Shown here piece by piece: positions 16,714 to 25,400 of a stretch of 64,000 bases of DNA (position 1 is the first letter of the stretch; each line of letters opens with the position of its first letter). The notes below the pieces were generated by a model. The model was given only the letters and a program-made list of their open reading frames with translations, ran no database searches and was not told the DNA's origin. This DNA is from FEN-1219 sp964503125 (GTDB lineage Bacteria > Pseudomonadota > Gammaproteobacteria > Steroidobacterales > Rariloculaceae): assembly GCA_964503125.1 (NCBI GenBank), contig CAZCZE010000032.1, forward strand, positions 1 through 64,000, written 5' to 3'. The position numbers and the translations under genes were made by a program.

Positions 16714-17307
16714 ATGAAGCGCTTCATGCCGACGCTGACCGCGGCGGCGCTCGCCGCAGCGGCCAGCTTCGCGACGTTCGCCGAAAACGCCCCCGACTTG
16801 ACGGGTACCTGGACGCTCGAGGCGCGGTCGAGCGACGATCCGGTGCGGGTCTTGAGAGGCGACAGCGGCAGCAGCCGCGGCGGCCGCGTCCGCGGCGTCA
16901 GTATCTTCGGCATCCCGGTCGGCGACCTGCCGCGACCCGCGGATGACGACGACGAGCTCGATCGCGAAGGGGACCTGCGCGGCGTCGAGCACGTGTTCGA
17001 AGCCACGTTCCGGCTCCAGGTCCGGCAGGCAGCCGGCACCACCGAAATCCGCTACGGCAACCAGCCCTCGATCGCGTATCGCTACGGTGCGCGCGTCGAG
17101 CGCGACGGCGCGGTAGCGAGCGTCGCTTGGCAAAACAACGTGCTCGAGATCGAGCACGAGCTCGCCGACGGTACGCGCGTCAGCGAGCGTTACTGGGTCG
17201 AGGCGCGAGCGGACACTCTGCACTGGACGGCTCGCTTGAAGCCGCGCAAGGGACGGGCCCTGGACGTCGAGCGCATCTTCCATCGAGTCCCCACCCAGGA
17301 GCCATGA
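16714..17307 (+). CDS. Exported protein of unknown function
   Basis: 197 residues starting at ATG 16714 behind GAGGAA. The signal peptide ends near ATFAENA. The mature protein begins DLTGTWTLEARSSDD, a lipocalin-like opening often seen in small secreted proteins, has an acidic stretch (PADDDDELDRE), and ends in beta-rich sequence. I do not recognise a named family. The stop overlaps the start of the amidohydrolase gene (ATGA), so they are probably cotranscribed. Confidence 0.6.
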   Translation: MKRFMPTLTAAALAAAASFATFAENAPDLTGTWTLEARSSDDPVRVLRGDSGSSRGGRVRGVSIFGIPVGDLPRPADDDDELDREGDLRGVEHVFEATFRLQVRQAAGTTEIRYGNQPSIAYRYGARVERDGAVASVAWQNNVLEIEHELADGTRVSERYWVEARADTLHWTARLKPRKGRALDVERIFHRVPTQEP

Positions 17308-18428
17308 ACGCGGCGGCGCACAGGGGAGTCATGCTGAAGTCGAGACGCGATTTTCTGGCGGCGGTCGCCGCGGGCGGCGCCGCTCTGTACGGCTGCGGCT
17401 GGGCGCGCGCACAGCCGCCGGCGGCCGCGCCGGGCACGCGCCGCGGACCGACGCTCGTCGGCGGCCGGCGCGTCAAGACCGTCGACCTGCACGCGCACTT
17501 GCTCGTGCCCGAGGTCTGGCCGCTCATCGAGAGTGAGGCGCAGGCCGAGACCGACATCGGCGCGTTCCTGCGCTCGCCGATGGCGGCCCAGCTCACGAGC
17601 GTCGAAGGCCGCCTCGCGACGATGGAGCGGCAGGGCATCGACGTCCAAGTCATCAGCCTGCACTTCCAGCATCAGCACGACTGGGCCGACCGCGATCTCG
17701 CGAGCGCCTACGTCAAGCTCTTGAACGAGAAAGTCGCCGAGCAAGTGGCGGCGCATCCCGACCGGCTCGTGGGGCTCGGCGTCGTGTCGCTACAGCATCC
17801 CGATCTCGCCGCGCAGCAGGTCGAGCACCAGATGAAGGAGCTCGGTCTGAAGGGCGTCATGATGACCACGGTCATCGGCAACGAGGAAATCTCGGCCGAG
17901 CGCTTCGCGCCGTTCTGGAGCAAGTGCGAGGAGCTTGGCGCCGTGGTCTTCATCCATCCCGAAGGCTTCACGGGCGGCGGCGAGCGGTTCGCGGGCAACG
18001 GCCAGCTCGGCAACACGATCGGCATGCCGCTGGATACGAGCGTCGCGCTGTCGCACATGATCTTCAGCGGCTTTCTCGACAAGCACCCGAAAGCCAAGAT
18101 CGTGCTCTCGCACGGCGGTGGGTTCCTGCCGTCGTACATCGGCCGCGCCGACAACTGCTACACGCGCAGCCAAGCGTGCCGCAGCATGAGCAAGACGCCG
18201 AGCGCCTATCTGCGCGACCTCTACTACGACTCGCTCGTCTACTCGCCGGAGAACTTGCGCAACCTCATCGAGCAGGTCGGCGCTGATCGCATCGTGCTCG
18301 GCACCGACTATCCGTTCCCGATCGCGAGCCAGGATCCCGTCGGCGATGCGCTCGCCGTGGCGGGGCTACCCGATGCGCAGCTCGAGGCGATTCTCGGCGG
18401 CACGGCGCTGAAGCTGCTCGGGGTGTAA
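17304..18428 (+). CDS. Tat-exported amidohydrolase 2-family (ACMSD-like) protein
   Basis: About 374 residues from ATG 17304, or 365 from ATG 17331, which has AGGGGAG just before it. A twin-arginine signal (SRRDFLAAVAAGGAAL) precedes the catalytic domain. The metal-binding motifs of the Amidohydro_2 fold are present: VDLHAHLLVPE (HxH), FIHPEGF, LSHGGGFLPSYIGR and GTDYPFP (Asp). Relatives decarboxylate 2-amino-3-carboxymuconate semialdehyde or hydrolyse related acids. The Tat signal means it would act in the periplasm, which is unusual for ACMSD proper. The substrate is unknown. Confidence 0.82.
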   Translation: MNAAAHRGVMLKSRRDFLAAVAAGGAALYGCGWARAQPPAAAPGTRRGPTLVGGRRVKTVDLHAHLLVPEVWPLIESEAQAETDIGAFLRSPMAAQLTSVEGRLATMERQGIDVQVISLHFQHQHDWADRDLASAYVKLLNEKVAEQVAAHPDRLVGLGVVSLQHPDLAAQQVEHQMKELGLKGVMMTTVIGNEEISAERFAPFWSKCEELGAVVFIHPEGFTGGGERFAGNGQLGNTIGMPLDTSVALSHMIFSGFLDKHPKAKIVLSHGGGFLPSYIGRADNCYTRSQACRSMSKTPSAYLRDLYYDSLVYSPENLRNLIEQVGADRIVLGTDYPFPIASQDPVGDALAVAGLPDAQLEAILGGTALKLLGV

Positions 18429-18431
18429 CGC

Positions 18432-19841
18432 TCAGTCCATGCCTTTGATATTGGCGACCGGGTAGAGCCGGTGCGCCACCTCGGCGATGCCTTCGGCCTC
18501 GAGCACGCGCAGCACCTCGTCGAGGTCCTTGTACGCGTGCCCGCACTCGTCGAGCGGCGTCCGCTCGGTGTTGCCCACGATGCCGCGGATCGGCACGCCG
18601 CCGAGCGTGCGCGTGATGGTGCGCATCTCGCGGTCGATGTCGTCCTGGAGCGGCGCCAAGTCGCGCTTCGCCTGGCCGCGCGCGAGCACGCGCCCGGCGC
18701 CGTGATTGACCGAGCAGCCCGAGCGGTAGGCGCCATGAAGCGGGAATAGGATCGCAGCGCCCTCGCGCATCGAGCCCGGCACGAGGCAGGGATGGCCGGT
18801 CGTCTCCCACTGCGTGCCCACGAGGTCGGGGTGCCCTGCGGGAAACGCACGCGTCGCGCCCTTGCGGTGCACGAAGCCACGACGCGTGCTGCCATCGGGC
18901 AGCACCAGCGTCTCCTGCTGCACGAGGTTGTGCGAGATCTCGTAGAACACTTCGCCGGTCGCGCAGAACACGTCCTCGAGGGCCTGCTGCACGCCCCGCA
19001 CGATGACGTGGCGGTTGGCGACGGCGTAGTTGGCCGCGCTGTTGTGATGGGCCCAGTACTCGCGCCCGAGCGGCTCGTCGGCGCGCAGCCACGACTCCTC
19101 GCGGCGGTTCTTCGGCAGGCCGCGCAGCTTCGCGCCTTCGTAGAAATAGTGATTCGCGGTCTGCCAGCCGTAGCCGCGGCTGCCGCAATGGATCATGACC
19201 CAGACCGAGCCGTCGTCGCGGTCGACCTGCATCTCGATGAAGTGGTTGCCGCCGCCCACGGAGCCGAGCTGCGGCTGCGCCTTGTCGCGGGCGCGCGCGA
19301 TGCGATCGGTGTCGAGCGCGGCTTCGTCGATCGCGATGAACTGCCGCTCGCAGAGCTCGGCTGCGACGCCGAGGGCCTTCGCGCCGTAACGGAAAATTTC
19401 CTCGACCTCGCTCTCGGCGAAGCGCGGCATGTGGCGCGGGCGATGGCTGCCGACGCCCGTGGCGATGCGCGTCTCTACGGCACGAATCCAACGGCGCCGT
19501 TGGTCCTCGTCGGCGACGTCCGCGGCCGTGAGCTCGGGCACTTGCAGAAAGAGCACGCCGCACGAGATGTCGTAGCCGCTGCCGGCCTGAATGATGACGT
19601 CCTCGGTCACGGCCACGCCGCCGACCGGTAGCCCAAAGCCCAAATGCGTGTCGGGCATGAGGTAGAAACCGATCATGCCGGGGTAGGCCGCGGCCTGGGC
19701 CGCTTGCTGCCAGAGCGCCTCGTCGGTCTGCGCGAGCAGGGCCGGCGACAGGAACGCGTGAACCTCGACGCGCATGGCTCCCAAACGCGGCAGCACGTAG
19801 TGGTTGTCGGTGAGGCGCTCGACGCGTTGGCGGAACGACAT
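18432..19841 (-). CDS. rtcB: RtcB-family RNA-splicing ligase
   Basis: 469 residues. RtcB joins RNA 2',3'-cyclic phosphate or 3'-phosphate ends to 5'-OH ends using GTP and Mn2+. Key motifs: GSGYDISCGV (metal-binding Asp91 and Cys94), GGGNHFIEMQ, MIHCGSRG, and VNHGAGR with the guanylated His. The ATG at 19841 is chosen because the homology begins at FRQRVERL. No rtcA or rtcR neighbour is present, so it is not in the classical sigma-54 operon. It converges on the amidohydrolase gene. Confidence 0.93.
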   Translation of the reverse strand: MSFRQRVERLTDNHYVLPRLGAMRVEVHAFLSPALLAQTDEALWQQAAQAAAYPGMIGFYLMPDTHLGFGLPVGGVAVTEDVIIQAGSGYDISCGVLFLQVPELTAADVADEDQRRRWIRAVETRIATGVGSHRPRHMPRFAESEVEEIFRYGAKALGVAAELCERQFIAIDEAALDTDRIARARDKAQPQLGSVGGGNHFIEMQVDRDDGSVWVMIHCGSRGYGWQTANHYFYEGAKLRGLPKNRREESWLRADEPLGREYWAHHNSAANYAVANRHVIVRGVQQALEDVFCATGEVFYEISHNLVQQETLVLPDGSTRRGFVHRKGATRAFPAGHPDLVGTQWETTGHPCLVPGSMREGAAILFPLHGAYRSGCSVNHGAGRVLARGQAKRDLAPLQDDIDREMRTITRTLGGVPIRGIVGNTERTPLDECGHAYKDLDEVLRVLEAEGIAEVAHRLYPVANIKGMD

Positions 19842-19951
19842 GGGTTGCGGTCCTTCGGTGGTGCTGCCGATGCTAGCAAGATCACGGTGACGAGCAGGAG
19901 CGAGTACGGTAGAGTGCGCCGACGCAACAAACACCTCTCAAGGGGGAGATC

Positions 19952-22285
19952 ATGAGTGTGCTGAAACGCGTCCCTGTCACGGGACCGCTGTTGCTGGCGT
20001 TGTCACCTCTCGCGACCTCGGTGGCGCTAGCCCAGGAACAACTCGAAGAGATCATCGTAACTGCCCGTCTCCGCGCGGAGTCTTACACGGAGACGCCCGC
20101 GGCGATCAAGGCGTTCACGGCCACCGAAATCGAATCGGCGGGCATCCAGACGCCGCACGATTTCATCGCGCTGACGCCGAACATGACCGTCGTCCAGACC
20201 CAGAACCCGGGCAACTCGTTCATCACGATCCGCGGGGTGTCGCAGGCGCGCAACAGCGACATGCCCGTGGCGGTCGTCGTCGACGGCGTGCTCATGTCGA
20301 ACCCCGCGCAGTTCAACCAGGAGCTCTACGACATCGAGCAGATCGAGGTGCTCAAGGGCCCGCAGGGCGCGCTCTACGGGCGCAACGCCATCGGCGGCGC
20401 CATTTCGATCGTCACCAAACGGCCGACCGACGAGTTTGAGGCCAAGCTGCGGCTCGGCGCCGATTCCGGCCCTGGCTACATGGCGCAGGGCACGATCAGC
20501 GGTCCCCTCGGCGACAGCGACGCGTGGAAGTACCGCTTGTCGCTGTCGCAGGCCGACACCGACGGTTTTCGCAAGAACCAGTTCCTCCGCGAGCGCGCCG
20601 ATCCGTACAAGGATACGTCGGCGCGCGTGCGGTTCATGTGGGAGCCGAACGACCGAGTGACGGGCGATTTCCGTTACGCGCGCTCCGACATCGAGACGAC
20701 CGCGCTGCACTTCGTCATCAACGACGACTGGCGAGGCCTCGGCGGTTTCGTCGGTGTGCCGAACGCCAACCAGTTGGCCGGCGTCACGGTCGCGCCTTCG
20801 GACGTCAACAACGTCAACTACACGGGCGTGCCGATCCTCGTGAACAATCCCGGCGAAGGCCTGAAGGACATCGACGAGGTGTCGATCAAGTTCGACGTCG
20901 CGACGGATGCCGGCACGTTCACGTCCATCACCGCGTACGACGATCTGCACGAGATGTTGACGGGCGATGCATTCGACTTCCGTCCGCTGGGCCAGTCGTT
21001 CAACGAGATCTTCTTCCCGGTCTTCAACGGCCAGCCGCCGCTGACCAACAACCCGTTCTTCGGCGACTGGAATCAGGCGCAGTACCTCGAGGTCAGCAGC
21101 GTTAGCCAAGAGTTCCGGTTCACGTCGCCGGACGACGGGCGCGTGCGCTGGCTCGCGGGTGCCTATCTGCTCCAAACGGACCGGTTCATCGGCACGGGCA
21201 ACCTGCTAGACACGGGCAGCGGTGTGAGCCGCGTCTACAAGGTGCCGCGAACGACGACGGGCTTCCCGTTCGATCTGTCGATTCCGAATCCGCAGGTGAC
21301 GTATCTCTCCGACTCGCAGGACAACTTCGCGTGGGCCGTGTTCGGCCAGCTCGGTGTCGATATCAGCGACCAGTGGGACGCGACGTTCTCGCTGCGCTAC
21401 GACGAGGACGAGCGCGAGCAGACGACCGAAACGCCGCCGGGTTTCATCCCCGCGGTGCTCGCCGGCGACCTGGTCACGGGGCAGCAGCGTACGGAAACCT
21501 GGGACGCGATGCAGCCCAAGGTCACGCTGCGTTGGCAGCCGGACGAGAACAACACCCTCTACGGCGACCTGAGCCGCGGCTTCCGCAGCGGCGGCTTCAA
21601 TCAGTCGGGCGTGGCGCTGGCCGGCGTCGCGGGCGTGTTCAACACGTTCGACGAGCAGATCGCCGACACGCTCGAGATCGGCTGGAAAGGGCAGTTCGCC
21701 GACGGCCGCGTGAGCACGAATCTCGCGTACTACCAGACGGATCTCGAGGGCGCGTACTACTTCATCTTCCTCGTGGCGTCGAGCACGCAGAACTTGGGTA
21801 GCCTCGACGAGGTCGAGTACGACGGTCTCGAGTTCGAGCTCAACGCTCTACTGACGGACACGTTCTCGCTCAATCTTGGTGTGGCCACGATGAACAGCGA
21901 GATCACGTCCGATGCCCAGATCCCGCACGTCGTCGGCCAGGAAGTGCCGCTCACGTCCGACTACACGTTCAACCTCGGGTTCAACTACGCAAAACCGCTC
22001 GACAACGGCCTCGAGTTCGTCTGGCGCACAGATCTACATACCATCGGCGACACGTATTGGGGCCCGGGCGATCCGGCGGGCTTCGGCCCGCTCGCGTGGA
22101 ACCAGACCGTGCGCGACCCCGTCAACGTCGTCGACATGCGCGCCGGCGTGCAAGGCGACGATTGGTCGATGATGGTGTGGTCGAAGAACCTCTTCGACGA
22201 AGAGTACAACGACGAGTTCTCGCACCCCTTCGTCTGGAAGGCGCTGCCGCGCCGCTGGGGCTTGCAGTACACGAAGAGCTTCTAA
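19952..22285 (+). CDS. TonB-dependent outer-membrane receptor
   Basis: 777 residues, complete, behind AAGGGGGAG. A signal peptide (to ~27) is followed by a TonB-box-like EEIIVTAR. The plug domain covers ~45-160 (TIRGVSQARN, EVLKGPQGALYGRNAIGGAI). The beta-barrel ends in RRWGLQYTKSF with the C-terminal Phe typical of outer-membrane proteins. It takes up a ligand using TonB energy; polyphenol, siderophore or degradation-product substrates are all possible. A strong hairpin follows the stop. Confidence 0.92.
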   Translation: MSVLKRVPVTGPLLLALSPLATSVALAQEQLEEIIVTARLRAESYTETPAAIKAFTATEIESAGIQTPHDFIALTPNMTVVQTQNPGNSFITIRGVSQARNSDMPVAVVVDGVLMSNPAQFNQELYDIEQIEVLKGPQGALYGRNAIGGAISIVTKRPTDEFEAKLRLGADSGPGYMAQGTISGPLGDSDAWKYRLSLSQADTDGFRKNQFLRERADPYKDTSARVRFMWEPNDRVTGDFRYARSDIETTALHFVINDDWRGLGGFVGVPNANQLAGVTVAPSDVNNVNYTGVPILVNNPGEGLKDIDEVSIKFDVATDAGTFTSITAYDDLHEMLTGDAFDFRPLGQSFNEIFFPVFNGQPPLTNNPFFGDWNQAQYLEVSSVSQEFRFTSPDDGRVRWLAGAYLLQTDRFIGTGNLLDTGSGVSRVYKVPRTTTGFPFDLSIPNPQVTYLSDSQDNFAWAVFGQLGVDISDQWDATFSLRYDEDEREQTTETPPGFIPAVLAGDLVTGQQRTETWDAMQPKVTLRWQPDENNTLYGDLSRGFRSGGFNQSGVALAGVAGVFNTFDEQIADTLEIGWKGQFADGRVSTNLAYYQTDLEGAYYFIFLVASSTQNLGSLDEVEYDGLEFELNALLTDTFSLNLGVATMNSEITSDAQIPHVVGQEVPLTSDYTFNLGFNYAKPLDNGLEFVWRTDLHTIGDTYWGPGDPAGFGPLAWNQTVRDPVNVVDMRAGVQGDDWSMMVWSKNLFDEEYNDEFSHPFVWKALPRRWGLQYTKSF

Positions 22286-22296
22286 AGTCTCTCGCT

Positions 22297-22345
22297 GCGA
22301 GAAACGGGCGCACGCGCCGAACCCGGCGTGCGCCCGAATTCTCGC
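22297..22345 (+). terminator. Intrinsic hairpin after the TonB receptor
   Basis: Perfect 11-bp arms CGGGCGCACGC (22305-22315) and GCGTGCGCCCG (22326-22336), extended by outer arms GCGAGAA (22297-22303) and TTCTCGC (22339-22345). It sits 12 bases after the receptor stop and ahead of the convergent GNAT gene, so it may serve both strands. There is no long T-tract. Confidence 0.65.
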
Positions 22346-22381
22346 GAACCTGACTGCCAGTCCGGCCACAACCATCGCGCA

Positions 22382-22909
22382 CTAGTTCTCGTTAGCCGCG
22401 GTTTGTTTGTACATCAACGTCTCGTCGGACGCGTGAGCGCCGGCGGGCGGCGCACCGGGCAACTGCGAGCTGAAGCCCAGGCTTCGTAAGAGGGCCGCCG
22501 ACCGATAGTTCCGCGACTTCAGCGTAGCCACCACCGTGTCGACAGCGTAGGTTGCTGCGAGCTCGACGAGCACCGCGCTTACAGCCGCGCGACCGATCCC
22601 TTGCCGCCAGAATCTGCTCCCGAGCTCGTAGGCGATGTACGCAACGCGGTCGCGATCGATCGTAGCTTGGACGTAACCTGCGAGCGCGCCGGTAGGTAGC
22701 CGAATGACCCAGTTTAGCCATTGCTCCTCGCCGTCCGTTGAAGCTCGCGACTCGAGTCGCGCGAAGCGACGCTCAAGCCAGTCCAGCGACTCTGGACGGG
22801 AGTTTTCGAACTCGTAGATGGCCGGATCGCTGAGCACCGCGAACATTTCGGCCGCATGTGCCGCTATTTGCGGCTCGAGAACAAGCGCGCCAGCGTGGAT
22901 GGTGTTCAT
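22382..22909 (-). CDS. GNAT-family N-acetyltransferase
   Basis: 175 residues from ATG 22909 (an ATG at 22933 is also possible). GNAT fold: LVLEPQIAAHAAEMF at the N terminus, VAYIAYELGSRFWRQGIG RAA as the acetyl-CoA-binding motif A region, and SAALLRSLGFSSQL as the last helix. RimJ-like members acetylate protein N termini or small molecules. GC content is lower than in the main genome, and it lies just downstream of the attC-like site on the same strand, so it could be a former cassette gene. Confidence 0.82.
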   Translation of the reverse strand: MNTIHAGALVLEPQIAAHAAEMFAVLSDPAIYEFENSRPESLDWLERRFARLESRASTDGEEQWLNWVIRLPTGALAGYVQATIDRDRVAYIAYELGSRFWRQGIGRAAVSAVLVELAATYAVDTVVATLKSRNYRSAALLRSLGFSSQLPGAPPAGAHASDETLMYKQTAANEN

Positions 22910-22983
22910 GTCGCCGACCGACGCGCGGTGCAACGCGTTTCAGGTGGCTGGCACAACGCTGCACCTATAGTGGGAATTGACCT

Positions 22984-23145
22984 TCAGCGCGCGCGCTCGT
23001 CACACAACACAATCGGTTGGCGATTCAGCGTCTCGAGTTTCCAATCGCCGTCTACTAAGCGAAAATACGCGAGTAGAGTTGGTGCGCAGAACGGACCGCG
23101 CACCCGCAAGAGCCAGTGTATACGCCGAAGCCGCCGTTCGCATCG
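22984..23145 (-). pseudogene. Short gene tail next to the attC site
   Basis: The minus-strand frame reads RGPFCAPTLLAYFRLVDGDW and then KLETLNRQPIVLCDERAR-stop. It reads like the end of a real small protein, similar in style to NTF2-like domains, but has no plausible start between it and the attC site. It could be a truncated cassette gene or a small gene with a non-ATG start. The family is not identified. Confidence 0.45.
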
Positions 23146-23152
23146 AGTAGCC

Positions 23153-23212
23153 GCCTAACGCCTTGGGCATCACCTGCGGGCGAAGCCCGGAAGGTGCATG
23201 CCCTCGTTAGAC
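23153..23212 (-). other. Integron attC recombination site (59-base-element type)
   Basis: On the minus strand the 60-bp element begins GTCTAAC (R'') and ends GTTAGGC (R'), both fitting the RYYYAAC/GTTRRRY consensus. The inner arms GGGCATGCACCT and AGGTGATGCCC pair with one extrahelical G. Unequal spacers (GA and AAGGC) separate the R and L boxes. The apex holds a small GGGC-TTC-GCCC stem-loop. These are the structural hallmarks of an attC folded on one strand. The extra base on the left-hand arm indicates the minus orientation, so the upstream cassette gene is the acyltransferase at 23238-24365. Confidence 0.85.
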
Positions 23213-23237
23213 GGCAACACCCGCCGACCTCCATCTC

Positions 23238-24365
23238 TTAGGCGCCCAGCAACATACGAGAGCGCTTTCCGAGCAGACGCCTCGCGAGCACGCTGATCGC
23301 GACTCCCATCGTGAGCGCCGCGGCAAGGCACACCAACCCGCCCACGATCATCCCCAGGACTGTATCAGGGACGAGGCCCAATCGCGTCTGACCGTCCTTG
23401 AGGAGGAAGAGTAGGAATGCGTGCAGGAAATACAGCGGGAACGCGAATGTGGCGAGCGTGTTGAGCCACCGCGGCAGGTGATGCTCGCGGGCGTGCAGCC
23501 AGACGAGGACGACGGCGGCGATGGCCAGCTTCTGGAGGTAAAACAGGGTCTCGCGAATCGAGACCGACCCTACCGTATTGAAGTCGATCAAGTAGGCGGT
23601 CACCAGGGCGGCAGTGGTCGTCACGGCGATGATCACCAACGGCTTCTGCCACGTGCGAAAGGCCTTGAGCCAGGACGCGTATTGCCTGGCCACGCACATC
23701 CCGATCGTGTACGGCCCGAGAAAATAGACCGGGTTGGTCCAGGAGAGCTCAGGCCATTCGCGCGATGCGGCGAGCGGCGCGAGCATCACGATCCATACCA
23801 GCCAGCGTGCGCGCGGGCGGTCGAGCAGCCACGCGATCAGCGGCGTCGCCGCATACAAGATCACGAGGATGGGGATGTACCAGAGAGGATAGAACGCCCC
23901 ACCAGTCCACAGGTTCGTGAACACCGTGGCTAGATAGTCCTGCACGCTGCCTTCGAACACGCGAAGGCGAAACTGGTCATCGTGTCCATACCAGGTGAAG
24001 AAGAACGTCATCACCACGTACGGCGAGAGGACGTTCGTCAGTTTGCTTCGGAAGAAGGCGGGCCACCCTTTCGTGTGCAGGACGAGCGAGAACAGAAGGC
24101 CGGAGATGAGTGCGAAATAGATGGTACCCCCGTGGAAGATTGCCTCCACGACTGCACCTAACGCTGAAACGCTCGGTGACGGCTCGCTGCCTCCAAAGAA
24201 GTACACTTGGTCCGACAACGCGTGCCCCGCGACGATGCTCAGGATCGCGAAGCCGCGGAACCCGTGAACATGCGCGATGACGGGCTTGGCCTCGACTCGC
24301 GAATCTGCTACGAGTCCAGCCCTGTCACCAAATGTCAGTGGTTTGTTACGGAGCGATGAGGGCAT
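23238..24365 (-). CDS. Acyltransferase 3-family membrane protein, likely a gene-cassette product
   Basis: 375 residues with about ten hydrophobic helices. The Acyltransf_3 signature is the N-terminal HVHGFRGFAILSIVAGHA, with further motifs FTWYGHD and PLWYIPILVILY. Such proteins move acetyl or succinyl groups onto sugars, polysaccharides or antibiotics at the membrane. The gene ends 25 bases before the attC site. A near-consensus core GTTAGTC lies 12 bases before its ATG on the same strand (24378-24384), which is the expected layout of a single integron cassette. Base composition is less GC-rich than the surrounding genome. Confidence 0.85.
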   Translation of the reverse strand: MPSSLRNKPLTFGDRAGLVADSRVEAKPVIAHVHGFRGFAILSIVAGHALSDQVYFFGGSEPSPSVSALGAVVEAIFHGGTIYFALISGLLFSLVLHTKGWPAFFRSKLTNVLSPYVVMTFFFTWYGHDDQFRLRVFEGSVQDYLATVFTNLWTGGAFYPLWYIPILVILYAATPLIAWLLDRPRARWLVWIVMLAPLAASREWPELSWTNPVYFLGPYTIGMCVARQYASWLKAFRTWQKPLVIIAVTTTAALVTAYLIDFNTVGSVSIRETLFYLQKLAIAAVVLVWLHAREHHLPRWLNTLATFAFPLYFLHAFLLFLLKDGQTRLGLVPDTVLGMIVGGLVCLAAALTMGVAISVLARRLLGKRSRMLLGA

Positions 24366-24377
24366 ACGTTCCTGGCC

Positions 24378-24478
24378 GACTAACCACTGCCTGAGCGACC
24401 GTCAGTACTGGCGACGATCTGACGACGATCGTCCTCCAGCATGACGATCGGCAGAGGATCGTCGGGTGACCTGACGAT
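24378..24478. repeat. GACGATC-rich repeat cluster upstream of the acyltransferase
   Basis: Within ~70 bases (24409-24478) the heptamer GACGATC or its complement GATCGTC occurs at least five times in both orientations, producing several overlapping small hairpins. A core-like GTTAGTC (minus strand, 24378-24384) lies at the left edge. It could be a degenerate attC, a regulator-binding cluster or a leader structure. Confidence 0.5.
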
Positions 24479-24519
24479 CTCTCGGGACGGATGCACGCGC
24501 GAGGGGCGGGCCGGCGAGC

Positions 24520-25308
24520 TTACGCCGCCATCACCATGCCGAATCCGTCGATGCGGTTCTTGACGCCGGCCATGCGCGCGCAATGCCAGAGCCCGTGCGG
24601 CGTCGACGAGACGACCGGGACGCCGATGGCCTTCTCGAGCGGCACGATGATGTCGAGGGTGCGCAAGCCGCCGCACGACATCACGAGCGCATCGGCTTTG
24701 GCGGCCGCCGCGTAGGCGTCGACACCGAGCTGGTGGAGGATCTCGGGTGTTCCGCCGCCTTCGGGGACACGCTCGAAGCCCAAGCCCTTCGTCGAGAGGA
24801 CTTCGAAGCCGTGCTCGGTGAGAAAGATTTTCAGTCGCTCCGTGACGATGTCGGTGTAGGCCGTGGCGACGGCGACGCGGCGCGCGTTGACGTGCTTCAA
24901 GCCGTCGACCAAACCGTTGCTCTGCGTCGTGGCCGGCAGTCCGGTCAGCGCCGTGACTTTTTCCGTGAGCTCTTGGTTGAACGCGGCGCCTCGATAGAAG
25001 GTGATCGACGAGCCGAACACGGAGATCAAGTCCGCGCCCTGGGCGGCGAGCTCTTGCGCGCGCGGCAGCGCGCGCGGAATGGCTTCCTCGTAGCCCTCGA
25101 TGGTCATGCCGCTGAAGCCCAAGCCGTTGCCGATGAACTTCACGCCGCTCGGGTAGAGGCGGCCCGCATCGGGCGGAATGGGGTAGTTCGCGGGCGGGAA
25201 GATGAGGCCCACGGTCGGCGCGTCGGCGCCGAGCGCCGGCAGGCCGAGCGCCGTCAACAACGAGGCAGCGGTGCCGAGCTCGATGAAATCGCGGCGGTGC
25301 ATTGCCAT
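24520..25308 (-). CDS. Secreted arylmalonate-decarboxylase/maleate-isomerase-like protein
   Basis: 262 residues. A Tat-like signal (HRRDFIELGTAASLLTALG) precedes an Asp/Glu-racemase-superfamily domain. Landmarks match arylmalonate decarboxylase: the oxyanion-pocket stretch SVFGSSITFYRG, the TAYTDIVTERL segment with the conserved Tyr, and SCGGLRTLD with the single catalytic Cys. The position used by the second Cys in racemases is Gly (FGSS), as in AMDase, which supports decarboxylase-type chemistry. The start at 25308 follows GGAGGG with good spacing. The substrate is unknown, and export is unusual for the family. Confidence 0.75.
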   Translation of the reverse strand: MAMHRRDFIELGTAASLLTALGLPALGADAPTVGLIFPPANYPIPPDAGRLYPSGVKFIGNGLGFSGMTIEGYEEAIPRALPRAQELAAQGADLISVFGSSITFYRGAAFNQELTEKVTALTGLPATTQSNGLVDGLKHVNARRVAVATAYTDIVTERLKIFLTEHGFEVLSTKGLGFERVPEGGGTPEILHQLGVDAYAAAAKADALVMSCGGLRTLDIIVPLEKAIGVPVVSSTPHGLWHCARMAGVKNRIDGFGMVMAA

Positions 25309-25400
25309 GGCCGGACCCTCCAACGACGGATGCGTTCGACGCTACGCAAACGCCGGGACCAGGTCAAGGCGCGGCCTCGGTCTTGAGGCCGCCCGTTGGC

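Noticed and set aside
17127..17303. Extended N terminus for the amidohydrolase
   Set aside because: It would overlap the upstream gene by 180 bases and bury the Tat signal; the start at 17304 or 17331 is better.
22856..23158. 100-codon plus-strand frame ending in the attC site
   Set aside because: It overlaps the GNAT gene start antisense, has no domain, and its stop is simply the TAA of the attC R box.
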